From positions 1 through 34,338 of the forward strand of contig DATBDN010000047.1 in NCBI GenBank assembly GCA_036269895.1: DNA of 34,338 bases, given 5' to 3'. The notes beneath the pieces are model-generated. The model was given only the letters and a program-made list of their open reading frames with translations, was not told the origin of the DNA and made no database searches. Position 1 is the first letter of the stretch. Each line of letters begins with the position of its first letter. Position numbers and translations under genes: made by a program. This stretch comes from DATBDN01 sp036269895. GTDB taxonomy: Bacteria > Actinomycetota > Thermoleophilia > Solirubrobacterales > Thermoleophilaceae. This document shows, in pieces, positions 31,109-34,338 of the stretch.

Positions 31109-31993
31109 ATGCTGGATTTCCGCTACCACGCGCTGTCGCTCGTGGCCGTCTTCCTGGCTCTTGCGATCGGGATCGTCCTCGGCGTCACGATAGGCAACTC
31201 GCTGGTCTCCGACGCCGAGCGCTCGCTGCGCGGCAATCTGCGCGCCGACGTCGAGAAGGCGCACAGCGACGCCGCCCGGGCGCAGTCCGACGTGGCCGGG
31301 CGCGACCGAATGCTGGACCAGCTCTATCCCGGGCTCGTGGCGTCGCGGCTGGCGGGCGAGCGCGTGGCCGTCGTTTCCTGGGGCCAGCTGCCAGGCAACG
31401 TCGAGAGCGGTGTCCGCGACGCGGTCGGCAAGGGTGGCGGGCACATCGACTCGATCAGCGTCCTCGACAAGCCGCTGAGCACGCTGAAGCAGACGGTCGG
31501 CGCGGATGTCTTCTCGTCTCAGACGGCCGACCAGGAGTCGCTGAAGGCGCTCGGCCGCAGCCTGGCGCGTTCGATCATCAGCGGAGACCAGTTCGCGCAT
31601 GCGCTGCAGGGCTCGTTCCCGGACAACTTCTCCGGTCAGTTCAAGCGTGCAGATGCGATCGCGTTCTACGAGGCTCCCAAGCCAACGGATGGCAGCGACG
31701 CCGACGGCGTGAAGGAGCGCGACGACGACCGCGCGAAGACGATCGAGTCGGCCATGATCGACGAGCTCGTCAAGCACACGATCGCGGTTGTCGGGGTCGA
31801 GGCGACGAACACGGACCCATCGCAGATTCCGCGCTACGAGTCGCTCAAGCTGACCGGGACGTCCGACTCGGTCGACGTCTCCGGCGGCCGGATCGCGGCG
31901 GTGTTCGCGCTCGCGGGCGCCAAGGGCAACTTCGGGCTGAAGTCGACGGCCGATCAGCCGCTGCCGGACGAGGCGCTCACGGTCGCACCGTAG
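31109..31993 (+). CDS. MctB/SteB-like membrane-anchored protein
   Basis: The 294-residue protein starts MLDFRYHALSLVAVFLALAIGIVLGV with one membrane helix (about residues 9-28). A coiled-coil stretch (SDAERSLRGNLRADVEKAHSDAARAQSDVAGRD) and an extracytoplasmic domain follow. This layout and the MLDFRYH start are characteristic of the MctB (Rv1698, copper export/tolerance) and SteB (C. glutamicum, cell separation) family. The family has two proposed roles, so function here is open; direct linkage to steA favours the SteA partner. A small Gly/Asp-rich loop (PTDGSDADGVKERDDD) splits the C-terminal domain. Confidence 0.88.
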   Translation: MLDFRYHALSLVAVFLALAIGIVLGVTIGNSLVSDAERSLRGNLRADVEKAHSDAARAQSDVAGRDRMLDQLYPGLVASRLAGERVAVVSWGQLPGNVESGVRDAVGKGGGHIDSISVLDKPLSTLKQTVGADVFSSQTADQESLKALGRSLARSIISGDQFAHALQGSFPDNFSGQFKRADAIAFYEAPKPTDGSDADGVKERDDDRAKTIESAMIDELVKHTIAVVGVEATNTDPSQIPRYESLKLTGTSDSVDVSGGRIAAVFALAGAKGNFGLKSTADQPLPDEALTVAP

Positions 31994-32056
31994 GGCCCGC
32001 GGCGTGACGCCATTCGCGTGGCCGTTCGTCCGGGTATCCGAGTACGGTGAATTCCC

Positions 32057-32888
32057 GTGCGTTGGGTCCCTCTGGTCGCCTCACTGGTCGCCGCTGCGGT
32101 GATCACGCCGACCACCGTCAGGGGACTCGCCGCACAGGGGATGGTGCGCGAGAACTACCGCGGCGCGCCGGTGGCGTTCCCGACAGGGGTCGCGCTGCTC
32201 ATCCCGGCGATGGTCGCACTGGTCGTCGTGGCGCCGCTCTACCAGCTGGTCGACCTCGACGTCTTGCAGCCGGGCTTCGGGCTCGGGCTGGTGTATGTGT
32301 TCGGGATCGGCTTCCTGGGGCTGCTCGACGACCTCGCCGGCTCCTCGGTCGGCCAGCCGCGCGGCTGGCGCGGGCACTTCGGCGCCCTCGGCTCCGGGCA
32401 GCTGTCGACCGGCCTCTTCAAGGCGATCGGCGCGCTGGGCCTGGCGCTGTTCGTCGCGGCCGACCCCCAGGTCGGCGCCGGCACCTACGTGCTGTCGGCG
32501 GCCGTGCTCGTGCTGGCCACGAACGTCTTCAACCTGCTCGACCTTCGTCCCGGACGAGCGGGCAAGGCGTTCATCCTGCTGGGCGCCGGCCTGACGATCG
32601 GATCGTGGCGGCTGGCCCCCCTTTGGACGATCGGCCTGTTCCTCGGGCCAATCTTGGTGCTGCTGCCCCTCGACCTGCGCGAGGTCGGGATGCTCGGTGA
32701 CACCGGCTCGAACGTCATCGGCGCGGTGGCGGGTGTCTGGCTGATCCTTACCCTCACCACGACGCTCGCCCTGGCCATCGCGGCGGGGGTCCTCGCGCTC
32801 GTCACCCTGTACGGGGAATTCCGCTCTATTTCCGCGTTCGTCGAACGGACGCCAGGACTACGGCAGCTAGATTTGCTTGGGAGGTCGC

Positions 32889-32896
<8 letters not shown>
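32057..32896 (+). CDS. Small MraY/WecA-superfamily phosphoglycosyl transferase, divergent
   Basis: The 279-residue protein has about ten membrane helices and the landmarks of polyprenyl-phosphate hexosamine-phosphate transferases: FGIGFLGLLDDLAG (Mg-binding LDD), ATNVFNLLDLRPGRAGKAF at the NxxDGLDG position, and EVGMLGDTGSNVIGAVAG (GDTG Asp). It is shorter than MraY (about 320-360 residues). The uridine-site DGLDG is DLRPG, and the C-terminal HHH motif of MraY is absent, so substrate use is probably different. It is not the canonical MraY. GTG 32057 is used, preceded by a TACGGT -10-like box (32043-32048) 8 nt upstream. Overlaps pyrG by 8 nt. Confidence 0.85.

Positions 32897-34338
<1,442 letters not shown>

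Overview
The window is high-GC DNA with dense, mostly co-oriented genes. It is very probably from an actinomycetote, and deep-branching Thermoleophilia/Solirubrobacterales is my best guess. The main reason is the right-hand gene order tlyA-nadK-recN-steA-mctB/steB-pyrG. This is the order known from Mycobacterium (Rv1694-Rv1699), here with two extra genes interleaved: a PilT-like ATPase and a small MraY-like transferase. Assignment to Thermoleophilia rests on overall character, not on a marker-gene search.

Layout. (1) 1-1176: the N-terminal part of a GT-C type membrane glycosyltransferase on the minus strand, cut by the window edge. (2) 1365-6125: an SOS mutasome operon. An exact actinobacterial/Gram-positive LexA box precedes imuB, a DUF6504-like small gene and dnaE2; imuA' is absent. 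(3) 6134-9000: a DUF72 protein, a FIST sensory protein, a STAS anti-sigma-factor antagonist and a convergent HATPase (RsbW-like) gene whose stop lies 1 nt away. (4) 9145-19143: metabolic and secreted genes: amidase, MBL hydrolase, methyltransferase, a histone-H1-like basic protein, histidine ammonia-lyase, a secreted S15/CocE-type hydrolase, a secreted GH43-type glycosidase, a secreted protein with an internal duplication, a VOC protein and a small secreted protein. (5) 19222-20376: an aminotransferase-fold protein that has lost its PLP lysine and other cofactor residues. (6) 20452-21031: a RAYT (REP-associated Y1 transposase) unit bounded by 43-bp inverted, internally palindromic repeats. (7) 21140-25154: operon efp-nusB-xseB-ispA-dxs closed by a clear terminator; efp has no ATG/GTG/TTG where its start must be. 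(8) 25167-34338: a small leader-like ORF, tlyA, nadK, a palindrome/terminator, recN with a near-consensus LexA box over its start codon, a pilT-like gene, steA, mctB/steB, an MraY-like gene, and pyrG running off the window.

Functional themes. DNA-damage response: imuB/dnaE2 and recN share a LexA-like operator, and both operators sit on the start region of the gene. Envelope and isoprenoid supply: IspA and Dxs make prenyl diphosphate precursors, and the MraY-like enzyme, SteA/MctB and the GT-C enzyme act at the membrane. Palindromic REP-like elements occur three times: inside imuB, flanking the RAYT gene, and between nadK and recN. Several genes have a TAGRxT-type -10 box only 6-14 nt before the start codon, with no Shine-Dalgarno, which suggests frequent leaderless transcription. 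No rRNA, tRNA, CRISPR array or prophage was seen, and no gene-free stretch exceeds about 300 bases.
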